The notes under the pieces were generated by a model. It saw only the letters and a list, made by a program, of their open reading frames with translations. It was not told where the DNA came from and searched no databases. Of a stretch of 64,000 nucleotides of DNA, positions 43,199-52,266 are shown piece after piece; within the stretch, counting starts at the first letter, position 1; every line of letters begins with the position of its first letter. The DNA comes from Paraclostridium tenue (GTDB taxonomy: Bacteria > Bacillota > Clostridia > Peptostreptococcales > Peptostreptococcaceae). The DNA is taken from assembly GCF_015668515.1 (NCBI RefSeq), contig NZ_JADPFO010000001.1, forward strand, positions 175,139 through 239,138, in the 5' to 3' direction. A program made the translations under genes and the position numbers.

Positions 43199-45247
43199 AT
43201 GGCTAGAATTAATATATTAGACGAAGCTACTATAAATCAATTACAAGCTGGGGAGGTTGTAGAAAGACCTTCTTCTGTTGTTAAAGAACTTGTAGAAAAT
43301 TCAGTAGATGCAGGTAGCAAAAAAATAATAGTTGAGATTGAAGATGGTGGTAAGAAATTTATTAGAATAACCGACAATGGTAGTGGGATAGATTCTAGTG
43401 AAGTTGAAAAAAGTTTTTTAAGACATGCTACAAGTAAAATTAATAAAATTGATGATTTATACGATTTATATTCTTTAGGATTTAGAGGTGAGGCTCTAGC
43501 TTCCATAGCTTCTGTGGCTAAAATAGAAATGATTACTAGACCTAAAGATGAGCCTGTAGGAACTAAAATTTTAGTTGAAGGTGGAAATATAAAACTAAAA
43601 GAACCAGTAGGTACGAACAATGGGACAACTATTATGGTTCGAGATTTATTTTTTAATACTCCTGTTAGACAAAAGTTTTTAAAATCAACTCATGCTGAAA
43701 CTATAAATATAAGTGACTTAATAAACAAGTTAGCAATAGGAAATCCTAATGTCAGTATAAAATATGTAAATAATAAAAAAACTATGTTAAATTCACCAGG
43801 TGATGGTAAACTTATAAACACTATAAGAAGTATTTATGGAAAAGATATAACTGAAAATTTAATAGAGTTAAACCATGAAAGTCAGTTTTTTAAGATAAGT
43901 GGTTATATAGGAAATAATAATGTGTATAGAGCAAATAAAAATCTTCAACACATATATATAAATAAAAGATATGTAAAAAGTAAAGTTATATTAGACGCTA
44001 TAAGTGAAGGATATAAATCACTTATACCTATAAATAAACATGCAGTTTGTTTTTTAAATATAGAAATAGATCCATCTAAAATAGATGTTAATATACATCC
44101 AACTAAGCTTGAACTTAAATTTGAAAATGAACAACAAATATATGTAGAGCTTAAAGAGTATATAAGAAGTTCTTTAATAAGGTCTAACTTAATAGGTAAG
44201 TATGAAACTTTTGATAAAAAGGAAAATCTAATATCAAAGCCTATAACTAGTCCTAAAAAAATAGAAAATAAAAGTGAGCAAATTAATGTTGATAACTTAA
44301 ATCAAGGAATACTAAATAACTTAGAAAAAGAATATAAAAATCAAACATATAATTTTGAAGAACTAGAAGAGAGAAATAAGCTTGAAAAAGAATTTAAAGA
44401 ATCTAAAAATACAATAAATCAATTAAAAACTGATGAAGTTATAGTTTTAGATGAAGCTATAGATTTAAATAAAGTATATAGTTTTAATGATTTACTAGAA
44501 CTTGAAAAAAAAGAGGAAGCAAAAAAATTAGATGATGATATTTATAAAAAAAATAATGAGATATATACACAATCTAATAATTTAGAAAATCAAAGTATAA
44601 ATGAAGATAGTATATCTTATGAAAAAAATATGCATCAACCTGAATTTATTGAAGATAAAAAACATCAGTTTTGTCTTAATGAATATATAGTTATAGGGAT
44701 AATATTTAAAACTTATATAATACTTCAAAGAGGAAGCAATATGTATTTACTAGATCAGCATGCAGCACATGAAAGAGTATTATATGAAAGATATATGGAC
44801 AAGTTTTATAATATGGATATAAATATGCAAATGTTACTTGATCCTATAGTTTTAGAACTATCTACAACAGATATGTTAAAAATTGAAAAGAACATAGATT
44901 TATTTATGAAATTCGGGTTTGAAATAGAGATATTTGGTAAAAATCATATAATGATAAGATGTGTACCAACAATATTTGGAACTCCAGAATCAGAAAAATT
45001 TATCTTAGATATAATTGATAATATAGATGAGATAAATAACAATTATGAACTTAAAGGTGAAAAATTTGCATCTATGGCTTGTAAATCAGCTATAAAGGCT
45101 AATGATACTATATATGAAGAAGAAATAAATAGTTTATTAAAACAAATAGAAATGTGTAAAAACCCTTTTACATGTCCGCATGGTAGACCAATATTTGTAG
45201 AGATATCAAAGACAGAAATAGAAAAAATGTTTAAAAGAATTATGTAA
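43199..45247 (+). CDS. mutL: DNA mismatch repair protein MutL (endonuclease-proficient)
   Basis: A 682-residue GHKL ATPase and nuclease. N-terminal motifs are ELVENSVDAG, DNGSGI and GFRGEALASIASV. An Asn/Glu/Lys-rich linker covers ~340-480. The C-terminal endonuclease motif LLDQHAAHERVLYE is intact, as is CPHGRP. Such MutL proteins nick the new strand in organisms without MutH. A GAGGTG site precedes the ATG. It is 16 bp from miaA, cotranscribed. Confidence 0.98.
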   Translation: MARINILDEATINQLQAGEVVERPSSVVKELVENSVDAGSKKIIVEIEDGGKKFIRITDNGSGIDSSEVEKSFLRHATSKINKIDDLYDLYSLGFRGEALASIASVAKIEMITRPKDEPVGTKILVEGGNIKLKEPVGTNNGTTIMVRDLFFNTPVRQKFLKSTHAETINISDLINKLAIGNPNVSIKYVNNKKTMLNSPGDGKLINTIRSIYGKDITENLIELNHESQFFKISGYIGNNNVYRANKNLQHIYINKRYVKSKVILDAISEGYKSLIPINKHAVCFLNIEIDPSKIDVNIHPTKLELKFENEQQIYVELKEYIRSSLIRSNLIGKYETFDKKENLISKPITSPKKIENKSEQINVDNLNQGILNNLEKEYKNQTYNFEELEERNKLEKEFKESKNTINQLKTDEVIVLDEAIDLNKVYSFNDLLELEKKEEAKKLDDDIYKKNNEIYTQSNNLENQSINEDSISYEKNMHQPEFIEDKKHQFCLNEYIVIGIIFKTYIILQRGSNMYLLDQHAAHERVLYERYMDKFYNMDINMQMLLDPIVLELSTTDMLKIEKNIDLFMKFGFEIEIFGKNHIMIRCVPTIFGTPESEKFILDIIDNIDEINNNYELKGEKFASMACKSAIKANDTIYEEEINSLLKQIEMCKNPFTCPHGRPIFVEISKTEIEKMFKRIM

Positions 45248-45263
45248 GAAAGAAGGGGAGAGC

Positions 45264-46205
45264 ATGAAGAAAATACCTTTAGTTATACTAACAGGGCCAA
45301 CAGCAGTTGGTAAGACGAACTTATCAATACAACTAGCAAAGAAACTTAATATGGATATTATATCAGCTGATTCTATGCAAATATATAAATATATGGATAT
45401 AGGAAGTGCCAAGGTAACGACTAATGAGATGCAAGGAATTAAACATTATTTAATAGATGAAGTTAATCCTGATTTTAGTTTTTCTGTTTCAGAGTTTCAA
45501 AAAATGGCTAATAATTATATAGATGAAATAGTAAAAAATAATAAAATTCCTTTAGTAACTGGGGGTACAGGACTTTATTTAAATTCACTTATATATAATA
45601 TGGATTTTGCAAAATCTGATGCAGATAATAAACTAAGGGAATCTTTAAGATTAGAACTTGAAGAAAAAGGTATAGATTATATGCATAATAAGTTAAAAGA
45701 ATTAGACGAAGAGGCAGCAAATAGAATTCATAAAAATAATACTAAAAGAGTTATAAGAGCACTTGAAGTTTGTTTAAGCGGGAAAAAAATGAGTGATTTT
45801 AGTAATGATCTTAAACTAAATGAAAAATATGAACCTATAATAATAGTATTAAATAGAGATAGAAGTCATTTGTATAAAAGAATAGATATGCGTGTTGATT
45901 TAATGATTAAAGAAGGTTTGGAAGATGAAGTTAAAAAATTAATATCTATGGGATATACAAAAGATTTAATATCTATGCAAGGTATAGGATATAAAGAAAT
46001 AATAAAATATTTAGATGGCGAGTATAGCTATGATGAAGCTATAGAAATTATAAAACGCGATTCAAGAAGATATGCTAAAAGACAATTGACATGGTTTAGA
46101 AGATATAAAGATGCAATGTGGTTTGACTTAGATGAATATAAGGATGAAAAAATACTTTTAAATGATGTAATTACTTATATTGAAAAAAAGGTAAATCTTG
46201 TGTAA
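45264..46205 (+). CDS. miaA: tRNA dimethylallyltransferase
   Basis: A 313-residue cytosolic enzyme that adds a dimethylallyl group to A37 of tRNAs that read UNN codons. The P-loop is LTGPTAVGKTNLS at residues 9-21; SADSMQIYKYMDIGSAK and VTGGTGLYLNSL follow; the tRNA-binding RDSRRYAKRQLTWFR is near 270-284. MiaB, which acts next on i6A, is encoded 15 kb upstream on the same strand. The gene sits in the mutS-mutL-miaA-hfq string known from other clostridia. Confidence 0.97.
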   Translation: MKKIPLVILTGPTAVGKTNLSIQLAKKLNMDIISADSMQIYKYMDIGSAKVTTNEMQGIKHYLIDEVNPDFSFSVSEFQKMANNYIDEIVKNNKIPLVTGGTGLYLNSLIYNMDFAKSDADNKLRESLRLELEEKGIDYMHNKLKELDEEAANRIHKNNTKRVIRALEVCLSGKKMSDFSNDLKLNEKYEPIIIVLNRDRSHLYKRIDMRVDLMIKEGLEDEVKKLISMGYTKDLISMQGIGYKEIIKYLDGEYSYDEAIEIIKRDSRRYAKRQLTWFRRYKDAMWFDLDEYKDEKILLNDVITYIEKKVNLV

Positions 46206-46269
46206 TATAGAATATAATATATATAAAATAAATTAAATATGATAAATCATTTTGGAGGGTATTAAACTA

Positions 46270-46548
46270 ATGAAAAGTACAGTTTTAAATTTACAGGACT
46301 TATTCCTAAATAATGCAAGAAAAGAAAGAATACCTGTAACAATTTTTTTAATGAATGGAGTTCAAGTTAAGGGATACGTTAAGGGATTTGATAGCTATAT
46401 AGTATTATTAGAAGGTGAAAATAAGCAACAAAATCTTATATATAAGCATGCAGTATCTACTATAATACCAGGAAAACCTATGAATTTTAATAATAACAAT
46501 AATAACAATAATCAAGGATACAACAAAAATTACAACGAAAATAAATAA
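46270..46548 (+). CDS. hfq: RNA chaperone Hfq
   Basis: A 92-residue Sm-like protein that forms hexamers and helps small RNAs pair with mRNAs. Residues ~1-72 form the Sm core with [20 protein letters not shown], then [17 protein letters not shown], and the Sm2 motif YKHAVSTI. The tail is [21 protein letters not shown], an Asn-rich disordered end. ATG 46270 is used, as GGAGGG lies upstream at 46254-46259; a frame-matching codon at 46252 overlaps that site. It follows miaA, as in many bacteria. Confidence 0.96.
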   Translation: MKSTVLNLQDLFLNNARKERIPVTIFLMNGVQVKGYVKGFDSYIVLLEGENKQQNLIYKHAVSTIIPGKPMNFNNNNNNNNQGYNKNYNENK

Positions 46549-46569
46549 TTAATAAGATATATTTAAATT

Positions 46570-46608
46570 GAAAATCTTGAAAGCTTATAGCTTTCAAGAT
46601 TTTTTTAT
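46570..46608 (+). terminator. Rho-independent terminator after hfq
   Basis: AAAATCTTGAAAGCT, TAT, AGCTTTCAAGATTTTTTT. Confidence 0.93.
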
Positions 46609-46723
46609 TTAAAAATTTTTTATATTATAAAACATAAAATGTTTAATTAACAAAATATAAAGTTATATTAATAATCTTTAATTTATATAATTTATTAGAT
46701 TATATAAAGAGAGAAGTGATAAT

Positions 46724-47761
46724 ATGAATTATTTAAGTTATTTAAATATAAGAAACTTTAGAGGAGTTAAAAACCTAGAACTTAATGATTTATCAACTAT
46801 AAATATAATAGTAGGAGATAATAATAGTGGGAAAACTTCTCTTTTAGAAGCTATATCTCTTTTAGAAAATCCAGATAGTATAAGGCATATGCTTGTTAAT
46901 GCATCGAAAAGAGATAGTAATAACACATCAAAATTTGAACTTTTTTTAGAGATGTTTCCTAAAAACCAAGATGAAAATAAAGGTATACATATAAATTCAA
47001 TTATAAATAAATGCGAAAATGAATTGGAGATAAAAGGTAATTTAAGTGATATTATAGACTTTAATGAAAATGATGCAAATTTTGACTGTAAAGTATTTGA
47101 AGGTATCGTTAGGTTAAAGCAAAATGATGAAGAGCTAATAAATAAAGAAATATATATTCAAGAAAATAAGCAACTAAGATCTAGTGGAAGTTATTATCTT
47201 ATAAAAATAGTATATGTAACTCCATATGATCACTTTAGAGAAAATGTGTTAAATAATACAATAGAAGTTATAAAAGATGGAGACAAAGATAAATTAATCA
47301 AATTACTTCAAATGTTTGATGAAAATATTTTAAGTTTTGAGGTTTTGCCTAATAGATATATGAATAATTCATCTATTTATATAAATCATAAAAAATATAA
47401 ATTAATACCTTTATCTAGTTTTGGAGATGGTGTAAAAAAAGTAATAACACTAGCTTCAGCAATAGTTAGTGCTAAAGATGGAATTTTATTAATAGATGAA
47501 ATAGAAACAGCTATTTACAAAGATATGGTAAGTGAGGTTTTTAGATGGTTTGTAAAGGCTTGTATAGAATATAAAGTTCAATTGATTTCAACTACTCATA
47601 GTTTAGAAGTAATAGATGCAATGATTGAAGGTATAGGTAATAAACTAGATGATTTAACATGTTTTAGAATAGAATCTATTAATGATAATATATACACAAC
47701 TAGATTTTCAGGTAGTAAGTTAAAAGATATAAGAACTATTCTAGGGCAGGATGTGAGGTAA
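46724..47761 (+). CDS. OLD-like AAA ATPase, probable defence ATPase
   Basis: A 345-residue ABC-type/AAA_21 ATPase without a nuclease domain. It begins with YLNIRNFRGVKNLELND; Walker A VGDNNSGKTSL is at residues 30-40, a signature-like SSFGDGVKK at ~231-239, Walker B ILLIDEIE at 254-261 and the switch His292 in STTHSLEV. This is the SMC/OLD-type layout found in the ATPase of split systems such as PARIS (AriA), AbiL and retron partners. Its stop overlaps the next gene's ATG by one base (TAATG), giving a two-gene unit with a TOPRIM-like partner. It stands between hfq and mrp in otherwise housekeeping DNA. Function is inferred. Confidence 0.8.
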   Translation: MNYLSYLNIRNFRGVKNLELNDLSTINIIVGDNNSGKTSLLEAISLLENPDSIRHMLVNASKRDSNNTSKFELFLEMFPKNQDENKGIHINSIINKCENELEIKGNLSDIIDFNENDANFDCKVFEGIVRLKQNDEELINKEIYIQENKQLRSSGSYYLIKIVYVTPYDHFRENVLNNTIEVIKDGDKDKLIKLLQMFDENILSFEVLPNRYMNNSSIYINHKKYKLIPLSSFGDGVKKVITLASAIVSAKDGILLIDEIETAIYKDMVSEVFRWFVKACIEYKVQLISTTHSLEVIDAMIEGIGNKLDDLTCFRIESINDNIYTTRFSGSKLKDIRTILGQDVR

Positions 47762-48531
47762 TGAAGAATATATTATTTTTCGTTGAAGGAGTACATGATG
47801 CTAATTGTATAGCTAAGATATTAGATATTAATAATTTTAAAGAAATAAAGAGTATTGATAAGTTACCTGATATATGGAAAAGAAAAATATCTAGAACATA
47901 TCCTTTTGTAAAAGATAGATTAGATAGATATATACTTATACCAACATATTTTAAAAATAAAAATATTATAGTAGTAATTATTTGTGCAAATGGAGAAAGT
48001 AGGCTTATAAAGGAAATAGATTTATACATTAGCAATATGAATAAATCTGAACTTGGTCAGATAAAAAGTATATGTGCAATTTTTGATGCAGACCAAAATC
48101 TTGCAAAGCAAAGCTTTGAAGAAAAATTTAAAATAAATATGAATGATATGATTATAAAAAAGAGTGATTTTATAAAAGGAAATATTAATATAAAGGGAGA
48201 AGATATAAGTTTATATAATTATTTTTTTCCAAACAATGACCAAAAAGGAACTTTAGAAGATTTGCTACTAGAAGGAGCTGAAATTGTTTATAAAGATTTA
48301 TTAGATGAAGTAAATTGTTACATAAGTAGTATTGAAGATAAGTATAAATACAATTGGAGTATATCTAGTGAAAATAAGGTAAGAGTTGGGTGTATAGCAA
48401 ATGTATTTCAACCTGGAAGTGCAAATCAAAATTCTATAAGACATGATGATTGGATAAGTGATAAAAGTATATCTTATAGTAAATCTATTAATACTTTTTA
48501 TAAATTTATTGTTGATATAATAAATAATTAA
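47761..48531 (+). CDS. DUF3226/RloB-type TOPRIM-like protein, partner of the AAA ATPase
   Basis: A 256-residue protein. The TOPRIM-like acidic residues are Glu9 in LFFVEGVHDAN and Asp109/Asp111 in AIFDADQN, with IIVVIICANGES as the intervening strand; a later GTLEDLLLEGAE matches the (L)EDLL element of DUF3226-type proteins. In OLD-class and PARIS/AbiL systems a TOPRIM protein of this kind is the effector nuclease released or controlled by the ATPase. Whether it cuts DNA, tRNA or something else is unknown. The C-terminal ~80 residues are unlike anything I recognise. Confidence 0.7.
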   Translation: MKNILFFVEGVHDANCIAKILDINNFKEIKSIDKLPDIWKRKISRTYPFVKDRLDRYILIPTYFKNKNIIVVIICANGESRLIKEIDLYISNMNKSELGQIKSICAIFDADQNLAKQSFEEKFKINMNDMIIKKSDFIKGNINIKGEDISLYNYFFPNNDQKGTLEDLLLEGAEIVYKDLLDEVNCYISSIEDKYKYNWSISSENKVRVGCIANVFQPGSANQNSIRHDDWISDKSISYSKSINTFYKFIVDIINN

Positions 48532-48701
48532 AAAGTATTTTAAAATTTATATAATATAAAACTAAAAAAATTAATTTTATATGTTTTAAATTTTAATTAT
48601 TGGGTATATATAAAATGAAAAAAGTAACTATATAAAAATTATTTTATACATATTTAGATAATAATGAAAAAAGTAAACAAATGAAAAGTGAGGTTATAAC
48701 A

Positions 48702-49517
48702 ATGGGAAGCTGTAATTCATGTCCTTCAAAAGGAAATTGCAATAAACAAGAAACATGCAATATAGAAAATAATCCTAATAATAAAATAAAAAAAATTATA
48801 GGTGTAATGAGTGGTAAAGGTGGAGTTGGAAAATCTACTGTAACGGCACTTATAGCTAAAAAGTTAAATAAAATGGGCTATAAAGTAGGTATACTAGATG
48901 CAGATATAACTGGACCAAGCATACCAAGACTTATGGGAGTTCAAAATGAAAGAGCAACCTCTCCAAACGGAAAAGATATATATCCTATAATAACTAAAGA
49001 TAATATAAAAACAATGTCTATAAACTTTATGGTAGGAGATGAAAATCAGGCCATAGTATGGAAAGGCCCTATAATAAGCAATACTGTTAAACAATTTTAT
49101 AAAGATGTAATGTGGGAAGAATTAGATTATTTACTAATAGATATGCCTCCAGGAACAGGAGATGTTCCTTTAACAGTTATGCAAAATATACCTATAAATG
49201 GTGTTGTTATGGTGTCAGTTCCACAAGATATGATATCTATGATAGTTGCAAAAGCTGTAAACATGGCTAAAATGCTTGATGTTAAAGTATTAGGTGTAGT
49301 TGAAAATATGAGTTATATTCAATGCCCAGATTGTAATAAAAAGATACATTTATTTGATGGGGAAGAAACTGAAAAATTCTTAAAAGAAATGAACTTAGAT
49401 CTTTTAGGAGAACTTCCTATGACAAAGGAAATAGTTAATATAACTCATAATGGAGTTGACAATATAAGCTCAGAATTAGATGGAGTTTTAAATTCTATAG
49501 TTGAAAAAATAAAATAA
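48702..49517 (+). CDS. mrp: Mrp/NBP35-family iron-sulfur carrier P-loop ATPase
   Basis: A 271-residue cytosolic P-loop ATPase that holds and delivers [4Fe-4S] clusters. The deviant Walker A is SGKGGVGKST near residues 39-48. The C-terminal half has the CPDC motif for cluster binding. The N-terminus carries CNSCPSKGNCNKQETC, a further cysteine group like the eukaryotic NBP35 start and unlike classical ApbC. ATG 48702 follows AGTGAGG. A terminator closes the gene. Confidence 0.92.
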   Translation: MGSCNSCPSKGNCNKQETCNIENNPNNKIKKIIGVMSGKGGVGKSTVTALIAKKLNKMGYKVGILDADITGPSIPRLMGVQNERATSPNGKDIYPIITKDNIKTMSINFMVGDENQAIVWKGPIISNTVKQFYKDVMWEELDYLLIDMPPGTGDVPLTVMQNIPINGVVMVSVPQDMISMIVAKAVNMAKMLDVKVLGVVENMSYIQCPDCNKKIHLFDGEETEKFLKEMNLDLLGELPMTKEIVNITHNGVDNISSELDGVLNSIVEKIK

Positions 49518-49532
49518 ACTTATTTAAATAAA

Positions 49533-49570
49533 ATAAAAAAACTACCTTAAATTTAAGGTAGTTTTTTTAT
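49533..49570 (+). terminator. Rho-independent terminator after mrp
   Basis: AAAAAACTACCTTAAAT pairs with ATTTAAGGTAGTTTTTTT. Confidence 0.93.
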
Positions 49571-49730
49571 TTTATTTAAATAATGCATAAGAAAAGAAAA
49601 ATGAAATTGAAGTATTTTATAAATTAAAAAACGGAATTTTAAAAATAAATTGAAAATTTAAAAATATTTGTTGTAGTTGATAGAATTAATGTGCTACCAT
49701 TATAGCAAATAGAAAAAAGGGGGATGTTTT

Positions 49731-51302
49731 ATGGGAAAAGCAGAAGTTAAAAAAAGGAGTCTTTTGATGAAATGTCTAGACTCAGTAGAATATATAGGAA
49801 ATAAGTTGCCACACCCAGTTACATTATTTGCAATGCTTTGTGTGGCAATAGCAATTATATCTGCAATAGCAGAAAAGATGGATTTAAGTGTAACAGCAGA
49901 ACTTATAAATAGAGAAACAATGAAAGTTGAAGAACAAACTATAAAAGCGATTAGTTTATTAAATGGAGCTGGGTTTAAATATATGTTAGAAAATGCAGTA
50001 ACTAACTTTACATCATTTGCTCCTTTAGGCGTAGTGTTAGTAGGTATGTTAGGAATTGGGATTGCAGAAAGTTCAGGATACATAGGGACACTTCTTAAAA
50101 AAATTGTAAGTATAACACCAGCAAAGCTGATAGTTCCAACGGTTGTATTCCTTGGAATAATGTCAAATGTGGCGTCTGATGCAGGCTATGTTATATTAAT
50201 TCCTCTTGGTGCTTTAGTTTTTATGGCTTATGGAAGACATCCTTTAGCTGGTATAGCTGCAGCTTTTGCAGGGGTTTCTGGAGGATTTAGTGCAAACTTA
50301 CTTATAGGAACTGTTGATCCTATGCTTGCAGGAATAACAAATGAAGCAGCTCATATAATAGACCCAACAGTAAATATAAGTGCTACTGCAAATTATTTTT
50401 TTATGTTTGTATCAACATTTTTAATTACTATATTAGGAACTTTGATAACTACTAAAATTATAGAGCCTAAACTTGGAAAATATAATAGTAAAGATGCTAA
50501 ATTTTCAGATGGAATGTCAAGAGCTAATGATTTACAAACTATAAAACCTGAAGAAGCTAAGGCTATGAAAGCTGCAAACTTAACTTTATTATTTATGGTA
50601 GTAGGATTAATAATACTTGTAGCTATGCCAAATTCATTTTTAAGAAATTTAGAAAAACCAAACTTCTTAAATTCTATAGTAGACCACTCTACTTTGATGA
50701 ATGGTCTTATACCGATAATAGCTATACTATTTTTTGTACCATCTGTAGTTTATGGAAAAATAGCTAAAACTGTAAAAAGTGAAAAAGAAATAGCAGCTCA
50801 TATGAGTAAAGCAATGAGTTCTATGGGTGGATATTTATGTTTAGCATTTGTTGCATCACAATTTATAAAATATTTTGAGTATACAAATTTAGGTACAATA
50901 ATAGCGGTAAGAGGGGCTGAATTCTTACAATCAATAAATATAGGTGCAATACCATTATTAGTAGGATTTGTATTTATAACAGGATTTATAAATTTATTTA
51001 TGGGATCTGCATCAGCTAAATGGGCTATAATGGCACCAGTATTTATACCTATGTTTTTAAAATTAGGAATAAGTTCAGATGTTGTTCAAGCGGCATATAG
51101 AATAGCAGATAGTTCAACAAATATAATTTCACCTCTTATGAGTTACTTTGCAATGGTTATAGTATTTATGCAAGCTTACAAGAAAGATACTGGAATAGGA
51201 ACTGTAATATCACTTATGTTACCATACTCTATGACATTCTTAATAGCTTGGACTATACTATTTATAGTTTGGATGGTTACTGGAATACCGATAGGATTTT
51301 AG
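49731..51302 (+). CDS. AbgT-family transporter
   Basis: A 523-residue membrane transporter with ~11 TM segments. The AbgT features visible are SVEYIGNKLPHPVTLFAML near the start, the GVVLVGMLGIGIAESSG region, IMSNVASDAGYVILIPLG, and FMGSASAKWAIMAPVFIPM. Members import p-aminobenzoyl-glutamate or export sulfonamides; some may move other dipeptides. It stands as a single gene with a promoter-like TTGATA, 17 bp, TTATAG just upstream and a terminator after. Confidence 0.93.
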   Translation: MGKAEVKKRSLLMKCLDSVEYIGNKLPHPVTLFAMLCVAIAIISAIAEKMDLSVTAELINRETMKVEEQTIKAISLLNGAGFKYMLENAVTNFTSFAPLGVVLVGMLGIGIAESSGYIGTLLKKIVSITPAKLIVPTVVFLGIMSNVASDAGYVILIPLGALVFMAYGRHPLAGIAAAFAGVSGGFSANLLIGTVDPMLAGITNEAAHIIDPTVNISATANYFFMFVSTFLITILGTLITTKIIEPKLGKYNSKDAKFSDGMSRANDLQTIKPEEAKAMKAANLTLLFMVVGLIILVAMPNSFLRNLEKPNFLNSIVDHSTLMNGLIPIIAILFFVPSVVYGKIAKTVKSEKEIAAHMSKAMSSMGGYLCLAFVASQFIKYFEYTNLGTIIAVRGAEFLQSINIGAIPLLVGFVFITGFINLFMGSASAKWAIMAPVFIPMFLKLGISSDVVQAAYRIADSSTNIISPLMSYFAMVIVFMQAYKKDTGIGTVISLMLPYSMTFLIAWTILFIVWMVTGIPIGF

Positions 51303-51309
51303 GTTAATA

Positions 51310-51343
51310 TAAAAAGAGTTATTTTTTAGATAACTCTTTTTTA
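51310..51343 (+). terminator. Rho-independent terminator after the AbgT gene
   Basis: AAAAAGAGTTAT, TTTTTAG, ATAACTCTTTTTT. Confidence 0.92.
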
Positions 51344-51344
51344 A

Positions 51345-51643
51345 TTGTTATAAATTTTATGAAGTTTAACTTTTATTGAGATTTTAAAAAAATTTGATAT
51401 TAGATTTTTCTAAATTTAATAAATATCTTATTTTGAGGATTTTATATTTAACTATATTTGCTATAATTTCACGCATAGCCACATTTTTAGGACTTGGGAC
51501 TATGGAGATTAATAGTGGATTTAGCTTTTATGATAAGCTAAATAGTTTATTATTATGATTTAATTGTAAACTTATGTAACCTTTAAATATGTTTAATTGT
51601 GATAGAATTAATATAAATATAACTATTAATTAGGAGGAATTAA
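51345..51643. other. Intergenic stretch with a possible short coding relic
   Basis: A ~300-bp AT-rich gap. Bases 51388-51558 form an open plus-strand frame of 56 codons encoding a hydrophobic run (ILRILYLTIFAIISRIATFLG, then TMEINSGFSFYDKLNSLLL) without a convincing start or ribosome site. It may be the remnant of a membrane-protein gene, or chance. The right end has TTAGGAGGAATT of the next gene. Confidence 0.35.
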
Positions 51644-51967
51644 ATGTTAGTATTGACTACTGAAAATATTCCAGGAAAGAAGATAACGGAGGTTATTGGT
51701 TTAGTAAAAGGAAGTACTGTAAGAGCAAAACATATAGGGAAAGATATAGGGGCTAGTTTTAAACAATTAGTTGGAGGAGAACTAACAGGATATGATGAAA
51801 TGCTAGAAGAAGCTAGAAAAATATCTATAGAAAGAATGGTAGAAGAAGCTAAAAATAAAGGAGCCAATGCTATAATAGGGTTTAGATTAACTTCAGCTGC
51901 AGTTATGCAAGGAGCAGCTGAAATGCTAGCGTATGGAACTGCAGTAATTATAGAAGACAATGAGTAA
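51644..51967 (+). CDS. YbjQ/UPF0145-family protein
   Basis: A 107-residue cytosolic protein. It starts MLVLTTENIPGKKITEVIGLV and has the family's ARKISIERMVEEAKNKGANAI and FRLTSAAVMQGAAEMLAYGTAV. UPF0145 proteins form pentamers or decamers; their function is not firmly known despite the heavy-metal-binding label. The gene overlaps a short membrane-peptide ORF by 8 bases. Confidence 0.93.
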   Translation: MLVLTTENIPGKKITEVIGLVKGSTVRAKHIGKDIGASFKQLVGGELTGYDEMLEEARKISIERMVEEAKNKGANAIIGFRLTSAAVMQGAAEMLAYGTAVIIEDNE

Positions 51968-52070
51968 TTTTTTATATAATATAGGAATGTTAGTAATTTA
52001 CATTTATGCAGTTATATTTATAGGTATTGTAATATTTCTTATTCTAAAAATTAAAGAAAGAAAACGATAA
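51960..52070 (+). CDS. 36-residue single-TM microprotein
   Basis: ATG 51960 overlaps the end of the YbjQ gene (ATGAGTAA) and the frame runs to TAA 52068-52070. The product has a short head MSNFLYNIGM, one TM helix (LVIYIYAVIFIGIVIFLILK) and a basic end KIKERKR that would stay inside. The 8-bp overlap suggests translational coupling. A terminator lies 40 bp later. The composition is that of a real small membrane protein, but no family is recognised. Confidence 0.5.
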   Translation: MSNFLYNIGMLVIYIYAVIFIGIVIFLILKIKERKR

Positions 52071-52111
52071 AATAAAAATAATATCTAGATAAGTATGATA
52101 ATTTTTAAAAT

Positions 52112-52145
52112 AAAAAATCTATAGAAATTTCTATAGATTTTTTGT
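52112..52145 (+). terminator. Rho-independent terminator
   Basis: AAAAAATCTATAGAAATTTCTATAGATTTTTTG: near-perfect stem with a T-run. Confidence 0.9.
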
Positions 52146-52266
52146 TTTAAAAATTATATATATTTTGAAATAAATACTTTATGATGAAAAAGTAAACTAT
52201 TATAATATAGTATACTGAATAATTAAACAAAGTTGTTTGAATAAAAAGCAACAAGGAGGTACAACT

